A DNA stretch of 64,000 nucleotides from QHCE01 sp041743105 (GTDB lineage: Bacteria > Actinomycetota > Actinomycetes > Mycobacteriales > QHCE01), in assembly GCA_041743105.1 (NCBI GenBank), contig JBGTNI010000047.1, positions 27,845 to 91,844 on the forward strand. The letters are read 5' to 3'. The notes below the pieces were generated by a model that was not told the origin of the DNA, did no database searches, and worked only from the letters and a program-made list of their open reading frames with translations. A program made the translations under genes and the position numbers. Shown here in pieces: positions 48,552 to 57,296 of the stretch; the first letter of the stretch is position 1; each line of letters begins with the position of its first letter.

Positions 48552-49460
48552 ATGCTCTCGTTTCGGACGTGGTACTCGGCTTTACTGGCGATATGCATCG
48601 CCGTCGCCGCCGGTTTTACATACGCGCACGCTGACGACCAGACACGTAATACCGATGTACCCTCCGAAGTGACAGCGAGCTATGTGTTGTTCGACCGGGA
48701 GAGCAGCACTGTAACCACCCAGCTGAACCCGACAAAACAGTTCCGGTCGGCGTCGCTAGTCAAGCTGCTCATCGCGCTGGATTACCTGAACACGCAAGGC
48801 CCACTGGACAACGTGCCCAGCAGTGATCTTGCGTCGTTGCAATCGATGTTGCGTTCCAGCGACGACATTGCCGCCCGCAACTTCTGGCAAGGCGCTGGTA
48901 GAACAGACGTTATCGATCGAATGGTCGCCAAACTCAACCTCCAACACACCCAGCCGCCGACCGATCCTAACTTTTGGGGTTACACCGCACTTAGCGCCTC
49001 AGACGTGGTGAAGATTTACCAATACCTACTTGCCGATGAGCGGGGTTTTGGCGAGTTCATCCTCGATAATCTGTACCAATCCACCCGGTGTGCCCTGGAT
49101 GGTCGAGACCAGTACTTCGGTATACCGGGCGCGATACCGCCCCCCTTCGGGGTGAAGCAGGGGTGGTCCGGCTTCGGTGAAACCCCGCCAGGTCAAGAAT
49201 GCTCCCCAAGCGCGACAGTTCAGCAGTCAGCTCCCGGCAAAGAGGTCCCACTCGGTGTCACGCCCCGCGCCGGGCGAACCACGGCCGGACCAGACATCGA
49301 CCTAAAGAGCCCCCTGCTACACACCAGCGGCCTCGTCGATAACGACAGCAAAATCCTGGTCGTGCTGACTCTTTATCCCATGAACACTTCGTGGGAAGCC
49401 GCAGCCGAGCAGATCACCGACCTAACGGAAGACGTCTACGGTTCGGCGGAAGCGAGCTAG
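48552..49460 (+). CDS. Exported beta-lactamase-like serine hydrolase (LppW-like)
   Basis: A 302-residue exported protein with a signal peptide (AICIAVAAGFTYAHA) but no lipobox cysteine. It shows the penicillin-recognising fold: S68-L-V-K71 in FRSASLVKLL, an SDD in place of the usual SDN loop (MLRSSDDIAARNFW), and a later VKQGWSG where a K-T/S-G triad is expected. Similar proteins (LppW) occur in mycobacteria, but their activity is unproven. With the SDN loop changed, I would not assume beta-lactamase activity. Confidence 0.75.
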   Translation: MLSFRTWYSALLAICIAVAAGFTYAHADDQTRNTDVPSEVTASYVLFDRESSTVTTQLNPTKQFRSASLVKLLIALDYLNTQGPLDNVPSSDLASLQSMLRSSDDIAARNFWQGAGRTDVIDRMVAKLNLQHTQPPTDPNFWGYTALSASDVVKIYQYLLADERGFGEFILDNLYQSTRCALDGRDQYFGIPGAIPPPFGVKQGWSGFGETPPGQECSPSATVQQSAPGKEVPLGVTPRAGRTTAGPDIDLKSPLLHTSGLVDNDSKILVVLTLYPMNTSWEAAAEQITDLTEDVYGSAEAS

Positions 49461-49571
49461 CAGGTCGATCAATAACCCTGGTCTAGTCACGGTTTTGACA
49501 ATAGGGCCTATCTACTAAGGCTACGACGAAAACTCATCGGCGACACTAATAGGAGTCGTGGACCTTCGTAA

Positions 49572-51956
49572 TTACGGCGTCAACCGCGAGCTTCTCCCGG
49601 TCGGATATGTCACCGGCGCTAGGCGGTGGGTGCGCGCTCCGCCGTTTGACCCGGGCCACGGCGGCGGTGTTCGCTGCCGCGTGTGGGTAAGGGCGGCGCG
49701 CAGTTCGTCGGGGCTTTGCGGCGGGAAGCCCGTGGGCGCACGGATTAGATGGTTGTTCATGAAAGTGAGCATGGTCCAGTAGTAAGCGCAGCGACTCTCC
49801 GGGCTTCCGGTAAAACTCACCATGTGGTTTGCCCCGACGAACGAATGGAGTTCGTGGGGAGTCTTGCTTGTCTGTCCACCCGGCGAAGGCAGCAACCGGA
49901 GCGCGTTGAGTACCGCCCACGACTGTCCGATCGATGTTCGGTAGTCCTCGTTGCCTTGCAATAAGAGCATTGGCGGTAGCTCTAGCTTGTCCGCTCGCCG
50001 TTCCAGCTGGACGAGGAGGGAGTCTTCCCGGCTTCGTGCGGCGGAGTAAGGCCCAAACAGTGACTGCGAATAGTGGAGGTCGTCGACGGTGAAGTATCTG
50101 GATGCGATATCGAGTAGGCCGCGCTCTATTCCGGCGCAGGCGAAAGCTTCGGGATCGTCGAGCAGCAGCCCCGCGGCGGTGTAGGCCCCAGCCGACATTC
50201 CGATGAGTCCGATAGGAGGAGCGGTGAAGGCCCCAGCCGAGGTCACCGTGTGCTGCTGCCAGCGAATCCACTGCGCTATTTTTTTGGCATCCTTGAGAGC
50301 CAGTTCTCCCCAGCGGGTGTACTGAGAGAGCGTTTCGTCCTCATCGCCCAGATCGGAACCGGCAAGGTTGGGGGCGAAAACCCGAAATCCGAGGCTGGCC
50401 AACAGCAGCGGCTCGGGGAGATAGGAATTATCGGTGACAGCGGTGAACGGGCCGCCTTTCAGATAAAGGATCATGGGCGGTGTATCGGTCAGGTACTCCT
50501 CCGGTGGTTCATATACCACGGTGGGGATATATCTGTCTTGGTAGATACGAATACCTATGGTTGTGACCGTTGGCTTCGCCTTGCTTTCCAGCGGCGACGG
50601 CAGTGTCAGTAACGCGCGGGGTGGTTTTCCGGGCGTCACGTCCAGGACGGAGCTTGGTTGATGCGCACCGGTGGTGACGGCTATCACCCGGTCGTGAAAC
50701 TCTGGTTTCTTGCGTTCGTCGAGGGTGACTGATCCCTCCACTACCGAGAATGCGCGCACGGATTGCTGTGGATCGTCGAAAACCACTTCTGGAGAGGACA
50801 GCTCACCTTGCGGTTGCTGGTTGCACCGCAGCAGGGCCGACCCCGCGCCGGTGTGGGCTTGGAAGTAAACGCGGCCTAGCGTTCCCCAACCTTCTGGCGC
50901 GTTGGCCGGAACAGAAGGCGGGATTACCTTAGGTTGACCGCCTTGATGTGTCCCGGCGCCGAACAACGGGGTGGCCCCGATATTGACAGTGGTGTCAATG
51001 CACCTGATACGGCCTGGCTCCAAGCCGGGAATAGCGAGCTCCGCCAGCGTGTGGTGAGCTCCGGGATTCTCCGCCCGGCCGTGCCCGGGAGTGGTGAGTA
51101 GCAGACTGTTGTCGCTGGACCAGTTCAACGACGTGATTATTCGCGGTGCGTCGATGAGCCTTCTGGGTGGCAGAGGGGGAAGTTGTTGGTTGTAATCGTC
51201 GTCGGCCCAGTTGAGAATGCCTGCTAGCTCGGTCAGATAGACGAGCTGTCCCGCATGAACATCCGCGTCGGCACCGTAATTGCCGGTGAACGCGATTTTG
51301 TCGCTGCCCGGCGACCAGCAGAACAGATCGATCTCTCGATTGCCGGGCCGCGCGTCGCCTGCGCCGATCAGGTGTCCCGTTAGGTCGGCGTATGCGAACT
51401 GCCCCGGTCCGTCGGCCCAACCGACGAAAAGTTGATGACGTTGCGACCCGTGATGCCCCCGATCGTCGCTGATCTCATTAGCCATGGTACGGCGCGTCGA
51501 TATGAGCGCACCCGTGCTGCTGTAGGTGGCATTGTATGGCGCGGAATCGGCTAGCACCCGAAAGGCGAGGCACCTGCCATCCGGCGACCATTCGTATCCC
51601 GCGATCGGCCCCTCGTCGAACGTGACTATGGGTTCATCGGCAGTAGCGCCCCGCTCGGGGGCTATCGCGTACAGCTTTCCGTCGCGCAGAAAGGTCAGAT
51701 GACCCGGATGCGCCCCTATGTGGGTTGGCGCGCCGATGCCGTCGTCTGGCTCCGAGGCTGGGATCCAGCGTGGCGACGCGCCGTCGGCGAGGACGGTCCA
51801 ACTGCCGTCGTCGAGGTTGACCAGGTGAATCTGTCGGAGATACTGCCCTCCTTTGCTGCTACGGACCGTGACCGCGACGTGAGTCTGGTTCGCACGCACC
51901 TCTTCGGCGATGAGTTCATTAGCCAGGTCATCTGGTAAGAATCGCGACAGCGGCAC
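49572..51956 (-). CDS. S9-family prolyl-oligopeptidase-like peptidase
   Basis: A 794-residue cytoplasmic serine peptidase. The N-terminal ~480 residues form a beta-propeller of WD-like blades (YEWSPDGRCLAFRV, FCWSPGSDKIAFTG, LNWSSDNSLLL). The C-terminal alpha/beta-hydrolase domain has the nucleophile motif GMSAG (LIGMSAGAYTAAG), Asp in LLLQGNEDYRTSIGQ and His in VGANHMVSF. It should cut short peptides or acyl-peptides. The protein runs about 50 basic, proline-rich residues past the usual end of the family. It stands alone, divergent from nothing obvious. Confidence 0.9.
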   Translation of the reverse strand: MPLSRFLPDDLANELIAEEVRANQTHVAVTVRSSKGGQYLRQIHLVNLDDGSWTVLADGASPRWIPASEPDDGIGAPTHIGAHPGHLTFLRDGKLYAIAPERGATADEPIVTFDEGPIAGYEWSPDGRCLAFRVLADSAPYNATYSSTGALISTRRTMANEISDDRGHHGSQRHQLFVGWADGPGQFAYADLTGHLIGAGDARPGNREIDLFCWSPGSDKIAFTGNYGADADVHAGQLVYLTELAGILNWADDDYNQQLPPLPPRRLIDAPRIITSLNWSSDNSLLLTTPGHGRAENPGAHHTLAELAIPGLEPGRIRCIDTTVNIGATPLFGAGTHQGGQPKVIPPSVPANAPEGWGTLGRVYFQAHTGAGSALLRCNQQPQGELSSPEVVFDDPQQSVRAFSVVEGSVTLDERKKPEFHDRVIAVTTGAHQPSSVLDVTPGKPPRALLTLPSPLESKAKPTVTTIGIRIYQDRYIPTVVYEPPEEYLTDTPPMILYLKGGPFTAVTDNSYLPEPLLLASLGFRVFAPNLAGSDLGDEDETLSQYTRWGELALKDAKKIAQWIRWQQHTVTSAGAFTAPPIGLIGMSAGAYTAAGLLLDDPEAFACAGIERGLLDIASRYFTVDDLHYSQSLFGPYSAARSREDSLLVQLERRADKLELPPMLLLQGNEDYRTSIGQSWAVLNALRLLPSPGGQTSKTPHELHSFVGANHMVSFTGSPESRCAYYWTMLTFMNNHLIRAPTGFPPQSPDELRAALTHTRQRTPPPWPGSNGGARTHRLAPVTYPTGRSSRLTP

Positions 51957-52062
51957 GCCCCCATTATGGCTGGACCTTGCGGTTTGCCGGTCGAAATGCG
52001 GTTACTCTCACCGCATCAATCCTCCACACTCGTACCAAAGAATGACGAGAACGTCTAGTCGC

Positions 52063-53205
52063 TTAGGCCAACGACCAGCTTCCGTTCCGTACTGTCACAG
52101 CCGTGAACGAACTTCGGGCTAGGCCGTTGTGCCGAGTGCCGGTGAACTCGTATGTGCCGACAATGCCGTCATAGGACAGGTCCTGTAGCTGCTCGCGCAG
52201 CTGGTTGGAGCTGACACTTCCGGCATCGGCCGCCGCCTGGGCAAAGACCCCGACCGCATCGACCGCCGCGGCGGCATCCGGCACAAATGCGCCAAATCGC
52301 TGTGTGTAATCGGTGAAGAACTGGCGCTGCGCAAGCAGGCCAGGGGTAGTAGCGGCAGTGGTAGCGGCGGCGACAATCGCCGGTACCACCGCCGACATTC
52401 CTTCGGCTGCGGGCTCGTCCAGCAGAGCTTGCGAACCGACTCCGGATGCAAAGTAGATCTGCCGGTCAGCGTTGGCTGCGCGCAACTGGCGAACAAGCGC
52501 GGTCGCGGTAACGCGCGGCGACCACACCAACACCGCAGCGGAGTCGCCGCTAGTGACCGCACGTACCGGCTCCGCCAGGCCGGCTTCGTCCAGTGGGAAG
52601 GTTTGGCTGTCGGTAACGGTGATCCCGAAATCAGGAGCCTTGCCCGCTAGCTCCGCGGCTCCAGCACGACCGTATTCGTCTTGTGAACTCAAGGCGGCGA
52701 CACGTGTCACACCCCGCCGGCGTAGCTCAGATAGTGCAGCGTCAGCGATCGCATCGGCACCAGCGTTAGTGGCGAAGAGATTAGGAGTCTCAGACGGATC
52801 GACTGGTCCGAAATCGGGGGCAAGCAGCATCACCGGCTTGCCGCCCTTACGCGCCGCCTCGCTCATAGCGGCGGCCGTGGATGCGTTGGTGCCACCGATG
52901 ATCGCGTCGATTCGTTCTTCGGTGAGCATGTCTTGAGTGATCTGTCCGGCACGTTCGGGTTCGCTGCGATTGTCACGGTATACGACGGTGATATCAACGT
53001 TCGGCATGACGTTGTGCCGCCGGGTCGTGAGCTGCAACGCGTTACGGTGCGCCTGGCCAAGCTGCGCGTCGCCACCCGAAAGTTCCAGGTTGGCGCCGAT
53101 CACCAATTCTAGCTTTTCGTCTGATTGCCGAGCGCACGCCGCACTGCCGGCGATTGCCGCCGCTAACACCAGCGCCACCATGCCAGAAGCCAAACGGGAC
53201 ACCAT
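52063..53205 (-). CDS. ABC-type branched-chain amino-acid binding lipoprotein
   Basis: A 380-residue periplasmic-binding protein type 1 (LivJ-like). The N-terminus LVLAAAIAGSAACARQ is a lipoprotein signal with lipidated Cys. Domain signatures include GANLELSGGDAQLGQAHRNA, VVYRDNRSEPERA, DAIIGGTNAS and GVTRVAALSSQDEYGRAGA. No permease or ATPase genes are next to it, so it may use a distant transporter or act as a receptor. It is divergent from leuA, which makes a link to leucine tempting but unproven. ATG 53205 is chosen for the signal peptide. Confidence 0.85.
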   Translation of the reverse strand: MVSRLASGMVALVLAAAIAGSAACARQSDEKLELVIGANLELSGGDAQLGQAHRNALQLTTRRHNVMPNVDITVVYRDNRSEPERAGQITQDMLTEERIDAIIGGTNASTAAAMSEAARKGGKPVMLLAPDFGPVDPSETPNLFATNAGADAIADAALSELRRRGVTRVAALSSQDEYGRAGAAELAGKAPDFGITVTDSQTFPLDEAGLAEPVRAVTSGDSAAVLVWSPRVTATALVRQLRAANADRQIYFASGVGSQALLDEPAAEGMSAVVPAIVAAATTAATTPGLLAQRQFFTDYTQRFGAFVPDAAAAVDAVGVFAQAAADAGSVSSNQLREQLQDLSYDGIVGTYEFTGTRHNGLARSSFTAVTVRNGSWSLA

Positions 53206-53367
53206 GTGCCAAACCCTATCGGGGTAGCAGACTGGGTGACGATCCCGGCGAGTTGCCACTCTCACTATTCCTCACGCATAGCCGCGAAAGAACGGTAGTG
53301 GAGGCTGATCCTGAGAGGGTCGCACGTCGTTGTCAACATCGTGGCTGTAGCGCGTATTGTGCTAACC

Positions 53368-53430
53368 GTGCGGCACACACGTCTGCTCCTTCGTTGCCGC
53401 GACGAGACCTACTGCGCGATTGTTGCTTAG
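53368..53430 (+). promoter_or_regulatory. leuA leader peptide with three leucine codons
   Basis: A 20-codon frame starts GTG at 53368 and stops TAG at 53428-53430. Its codons 6-8 are CTG CTC CTT (Leu-Leu-Leu), about 100 bp upstream of leuA. AGCAGGCC at 53429-53436, overlapping the stop, is complementary to GGCCTGCT at 53469-53476, so a stem can form that depends on where the ribosome stalls. Leader-peptide control of leuA is known in actinobacteria; this case is inferred. Confidence 0.6.
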
Positions 53431-53526
53431 CAGGCCCGCTCCTCGTCGCGGCTACTGCGCTGCCCGCCGGCCTGCTCAGCTTGCACGCATCTGCGCCATC
53501 TATCTAGGCCGTCACAAGGAGCAACT

Positions 53527-55296
53527 ATGTCGCCGCAACCGTCGCAGCAATCCGCCGTCGCGAGGAATACGCAGCAGCCCAGCGGGATGCCGATTCACAA
53601 ATACCAAGCCTTCACTCCGATCCCGCTGCCTGACCGCACCTGGCCCGACGCCGTCATCACCGCCGCACCCCGCTGGTGCGCCGTGGATCTACGCGACGGC
53701 AATCAAGCATTGATCGACCCCATGAGCCCCGAACGCAAACGACGCTGCTTCGAGCTCCTGGTGAGAATGGGCTACAAGGAGATCGAGGTCGGATTCCCTG
53801 CGGCCAGTCAGACAGACTTCGACTTCGTCCGTCAGCTAATCGAGGGCGACCTCATCCCCAGCGACGTCACCATTCAGGTGCTGACCCAAGCCCGCGATGA
53901 GCTGATCGCGCGCACTTTCGAGTCCATCAGAGGAGCAGACCGCGCGATCGTGCACCTATACAACTCCACGTCAACGCTGCAGCGTCGAGTGGTGTTCGGC
54001 ACGAATCAGGCCGGAATCATTGACATTGCCACCCACGGCGCGCAGACCTGTCTCAAGCTGGCCGAAGCCATGCCAGAGACGGCGGTGTTCTTTGAGTACT
54101 CCCCGGAGTCCTACACCGGAACCGAGCTGGAGTTCGCCGCGGAGATCTGTAATGCCGTCAATAACATCTGGCAGCCCAGCCCGGAGCGCCCGGTGATCGT
54201 TAACCTTCCCGCCACGGTGGAAATGACAACTCCCAACGTCTACGCCGATTCAATCGAGTGGATGGACCGCAACCTGACCTATCGCGACGACGTCGTGCTG
54301 TCGCTGCACCCGCACAATGATCGCGGCACCGCCATTGCCGCGGCCGAACTCGGGTACATGGCCGGAGCGGACCGCATCGAAGGGTGCCTGTTCGGCAACG
54401 GCGAACGCACTGGAAATGTTTGCCTGGTGACGTTGGGCCTGAATCTGTTCAGTCAGGGCATCGATCCGCAGATCGACTTCTCCGACATCGACGAGATCCG
54501 TCGCACCGTGGAGTACTGCAATCAGCTGTCCGTGCCAGAACGTCATCCGTACGGCGGCGACCTGGTCTACACCGCCTTTTCGGGATCGCACCAAGACGCG
54601 ATCAAGAAAGGCTTCGAGGCCATGGCAAGCGACGCCGCACTGGCAGCTACCTCTACCGATGAACTCATCTGGGCTGTGCCCTATCTACCTATCGACCCCA
54701 AGGACGTCGGTCGCAGTTACGAGGCAGTGATCAGGGTGAATTCACAGTCCGGTAAGGGTGGCGTCGCGTACCTGATGAAAGCCGAGCACCAGCTCGACCT
54801 GCCTAGGCGGCTGCAGATCGAGCTGAGCGGGGTAGTGCAGCAACACACCGATGCCGAAGGTGGCGAAGTCGATTCCGAACAGCTGTGGCAGATTTTCGCC
54901 GCCGAGTACCTGTCCGGGGGGCCGATGGAACTTCATGGCCATCGCAATATCGCAGGCGATGCCACGGACAGCGCTGTGGAGGGCGTGGCGGATCACACAG
55001 ACCAGCTGAGTGTGGATATCACCCGCGATGGAAAGGCGTCCACCATAGTCGGGAGTGGGAACGGCCCGATTGCGGCCTTCGTAGCCGCGTTGCAGGGCAT
55101 CGGCATCGACGTACGAGTATTGGACTACGCCGAGCACGCACTCTCGGCCGGCGGGGATGCCTCGGCTGCGGCCTACACCGAATGTGGGATCGACGGGCGA
55201 ACCTACTGGGGTGTGGGCATCGACACCAACATCGTCACCGCATCGCTCAAAGGCGTGATCAGCGCCGTCAATCGGGCCCACAAGCACACGGGCTAA
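53527..55296 (+). CDS. leuA: 2-isopropylmalate synthase
   Basis: First step of leucine synthesis: 2-ketoisovalerate plus acetyl-CoA. The 589-residue type II LeuA begins with a short extension, then WCAVDLRDGNQALIDPM (catalytic Arg and metal Asp), LSLHPHNDRGTAIA (metal His pair) and LFGNGERTGNVCLV. The C-terminal part (from about residue 430) is the leucine-feedback domain, with IVGSGNGPIAAFVAALQ. AAGGAG 6 nt before the ATG gives a strong ribosome site. Regulation by a leucine-codon leader is likely (53368-53476). Confidence 0.96.
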   Translation: MSPQPSQQSAVARNTQQPSGMPIHKYQAFTPIPLPDRTWPDAVITAAPRWCAVDLRDGNQALIDPMSPERKRRCFELLVRMGYKEIEVGFPAASQTDFDFVRQLIEGDLIPSDVTIQVLTQARDELIARTFESIRGADRAIVHLYNSTSTLQRRVVFGTNQAGIIDIATHGAQTCLKLAEAMPETAVFFEYSPESYTGTELEFAAEICNAVNNIWQPSPERPVIVNLPATVEMTTPNVYADSIEWMDRNLTYRDDVVLSLHPHNDRGTAIAAAELGYMAGADRIEGCLFGNGERTGNVCLVTLGLNLFSQGIDPQIDFSDIDEIRRTVEYCNQLSVPERHPYGGDLVYTAFSGSHQDAIKKGFEAMASDAALAATSTDELIWAVPYLPIDPKDVGRSYEAVIRVNSQSGKGGVAYLMKAEHQLDLPRRLQIELSGVVQQHTDAEGGEVDSEQLWQIFAAEYLSGGPMELHGHRNIAGDATDSAVEGVADHTDQLSVDITRDGKASTIVGSGNGPIAAFVAALQGIGIDVRVLDYAEHALSAGGDASAAAYTECGIDGRTYWGVGIDTNIVTASLKGVISAVNRAHKHTG

Positions 55297-55451
55297 CGAC
55301 GTACCGGGGCCCTCGCACCTAACTCAGAGCGAAACCTTCAAGGGGCGTCATCGTCCCGTTCCTCGGCACGATGATCGAAAGCACCGAAAAGAGCTTCGCT
55401 AGAATGAACGGAAGCGCTGCGCAAGCACGTCGAAGGCTGACATGTGTTCCG

Positions 55452-56645
55452 TCAGACCCTTCGGAACGGGCCGGTGACCTCGTAGGTTATACCTCCCGTG
55501 CCCTTCTTCTCGCCGCTATTGCCCCGCTGCGAGGAGAAGTAGAGCCGGGTGCCGTCCGGTGAGAACGCCGGTCCGGCGATCTCGGATTCATCCTGCCCGT
55601 TTACTTGCAGGAATGGCGTCACCACCCGATCAGGGGTGATCAGGTTTATCTGCATTTGCGGCGGTCCATCCTCGGCAATGAAGAGGTCTCCTGAGGTTGC
55701 GCCGGTGATGTTGTCCACGCCAGTGAGCGGGGCTTCACCAGCTTTGACCAGCGAATCGTCGTAGACCAGCGAAAGTCGCTCCCGACCGGCATCGTAGGCC
55801 CAGACCCGGTCGTCGCCCTTGGTGGTGAACCAGCAGGTGCCACGAGCGTAGTAGCAACCTTCACCACCATCGAATTTCTTAACACCCGCCAGCTGTTGGC
55901 GAGTGGTTGTCTGGGTGGCATCGGGGTCTGGAACCTGCCGCCAGGTGACCTTGCCGGATGTCTCGGAGCCGCCCATCAACACCTCTAAGGTTCCTGACGA
56001 CAGATCGCCCCAGCTGCGTGGTCGGAACCGGTAGAAGCAGCCATCCGGCTGGTCCTCGGTGAGATAGATAACTCCGCGTTCGGGATCGCTCGCAGCTGCT
56101 TCGTGTTTGAAAGTACCCATCGCGGGGCGCACAACGGCTTCACGACTTCCGTCGGGATAGGTCTCGTACACACGGCCCTCAGAGACCTCCTCACAGGAAA
56201 GCCAGGTTCCCCAAGGTGTGGCGCCGCCCGCGCAGTTGCGATCAGTGTTAGCCAGGATCTGATACGCGGAGGTAACCTTGCCGCCAGCGTCAAATCGCAG
56301 TGCCGACGCACCACCGCCGGGTGAGTCCACCTCAGCATTGGAGACGTAGATCCAACCGTCACCGGCGGGAAAGCATGCTCCTCCGTCAGGCGCCAAGTGC
56401 CACGTGTAGGAAGTGCCAGAAACCGTCTGCCCGGACTTGGCAAGAACGCGACAGCTAAAACCTTGCGGCAGACCTATCCCGTTGGAGTCGGGAGCTGCGA
56501 TCGGGCCGTACGGTCCACGGCCGGGCTGCGCCGGTCGATCTGCTGCAACCTGGCTCTTGGTAGCCGCGCCTTTCCAGAGACAACCGGAGAAGGCCAGTGA
56601 CGTCGCGCCGAGCGCGGCGGCGCGAAGCGCGGTACGACGGTCCAT
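55452..56645 (-). CDS. PhoX-like (DUF839) exported Tat lipoprotein
   Basis: A 397-residue protein beginning MDRRTALRAAALGATSLAFS with twin arginines and a lipobox ending FSGC, so a Tat-exported lipoprotein. The rest is a beta-propeller like the PhoX/DUF839 group: NCAGGATPWGTWLSCEE, GTFKHEAAASDPERG, VIYLTEDQPDGCFYRF, and GVDNITGATSGDLFIAEDG. PhoX phosphatases bind Ca and Fe through such motifs (the NCAGG-TPWGTWLSCEE box is a hallmark). Phosphatase activity is plausible but not shown. The ATG at 56645 places the twin arginines at residues 3-4. Confidence 0.85.
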   Translation of the reverse strand: MDRRTALRAAALGATSLAFSGCLWKGAATKSQVAADRPAQPGRGPYGPIAAPDSNGIGLPQGFSCRVLAKSGQTVSGTSYTWHLAPDGGACFPAGDGWIYVSNAEVDSPGGGASALRFDAGGKVTSAYQILANTDRNCAGGATPWGTWLSCEEVSEGRVYETYPDGSREAVVRPAMGTFKHEAAASDPERGVIYLTEDQPDGCFYRFRPRSWGDLSSGTLEVLMGGSETSGKVTWRQVPDPDATQTTTRQQLAGVKKFDGGEGCYYARGTCWFTTKGDDRVWAYDAGRERLSLVYDDSLVKAGEAPLTGVDNITGATSGDLFIAEDGPPQMQINLITPDRVVTPFLQVNGQDESEIAGPAFSPDGTRLYFSSQRGNSGEKKGTGGITYEVTGPFRRV

Positions 56646-56690
56646 GTCGTGCACTATAAACAAGAAAGCTCGACTGCGTCGTCGCAACCG

Positions 56691-57290
56691 CTAAACCTCT
56701 AGGGAGCGGCGGCCTTCGAAAGCGCGCCCCAATGTCACCTCGTCGGCGTATTCCAAGTCACCGCCGACCGGGAGACCGCTGGCCAAGCGGGTGACGCGCA
56801 GTCCCATCGGTTTGACCAACAGCGCGATATAGGTCGCGGTGGCTTCGCCCTCGGTGTTGGGATCGGTGGCGATGATCAACTCACCGACCTCGCCGGAGCG
56901 TAGCCGCTCCATCAGTTCACGGATTCGGAGCTGGTCCGGGCCGATACCTTCCAGCGGGCTGATTGCACCCCCCAGCACGTGATAACGGCCCGAGAACTCG
57001 CGGGTCTTCTCGACAGCGATGACGTCTTTGGGTTCTTCCACTACGCAGACGATCGCGTCGCTGCGGCGAGCGTTGGCGCAGATGCGGCAGAGTTCGTCTG
57101 CCGCGATGCCGAAGCAGACCCGGCAGAAGCGCACTTCGGCCTTTACGCGGCGCAGTACCTGCGCCAGGCGGCTCACATCGGCCTCCGGGGTATTGACGAT
57201 GTGAAACGCAATGCGTTGAGCGCTCTTAGGCCCCACGCCCGGTAGCCTGCCCAGCTCGTCGATTAGGTCTCCGACCGCACCCTCATACAC
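56691..57290 (-). CDS. recR: Recombination mediator RecR
   Basis: Loads RecA with RecF/RecO in gap repair. The 199 residues include the N-terminal helix-hairpin-helix (LPGVGPKSAQRIAFHI), the four-cysteine zinc module (CRVCFGIAADELCRIC), and a Toprim domain (CVVEEPKDVIAVEKT, LIIATDPNTEGEATATY). It starts 6 bp behind the dnaX stop. The ybaB/ebfC gene usually found between dnaX and recR is absent. Confidence 0.96.
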   Translation of the reverse strand: MYEGAVGDLIDELGRLPGVGPKSAQRIAFHIVNTPEADVSRLAQVLRRVKAEVRFCRVCFGIAADELCRICANARRSDAIVCVVEEPKDVIAVEKTREFSGRYHVLGGAISPLEGIGPDQLRIRELMERLRSGEVGELIIATDPNTEGEATATYIALLVKPMGLRVTRLASGLPVGGDLEYADEVTLGRAFEGRRSLEV

Positions 57291-57296
57291 AATTCA

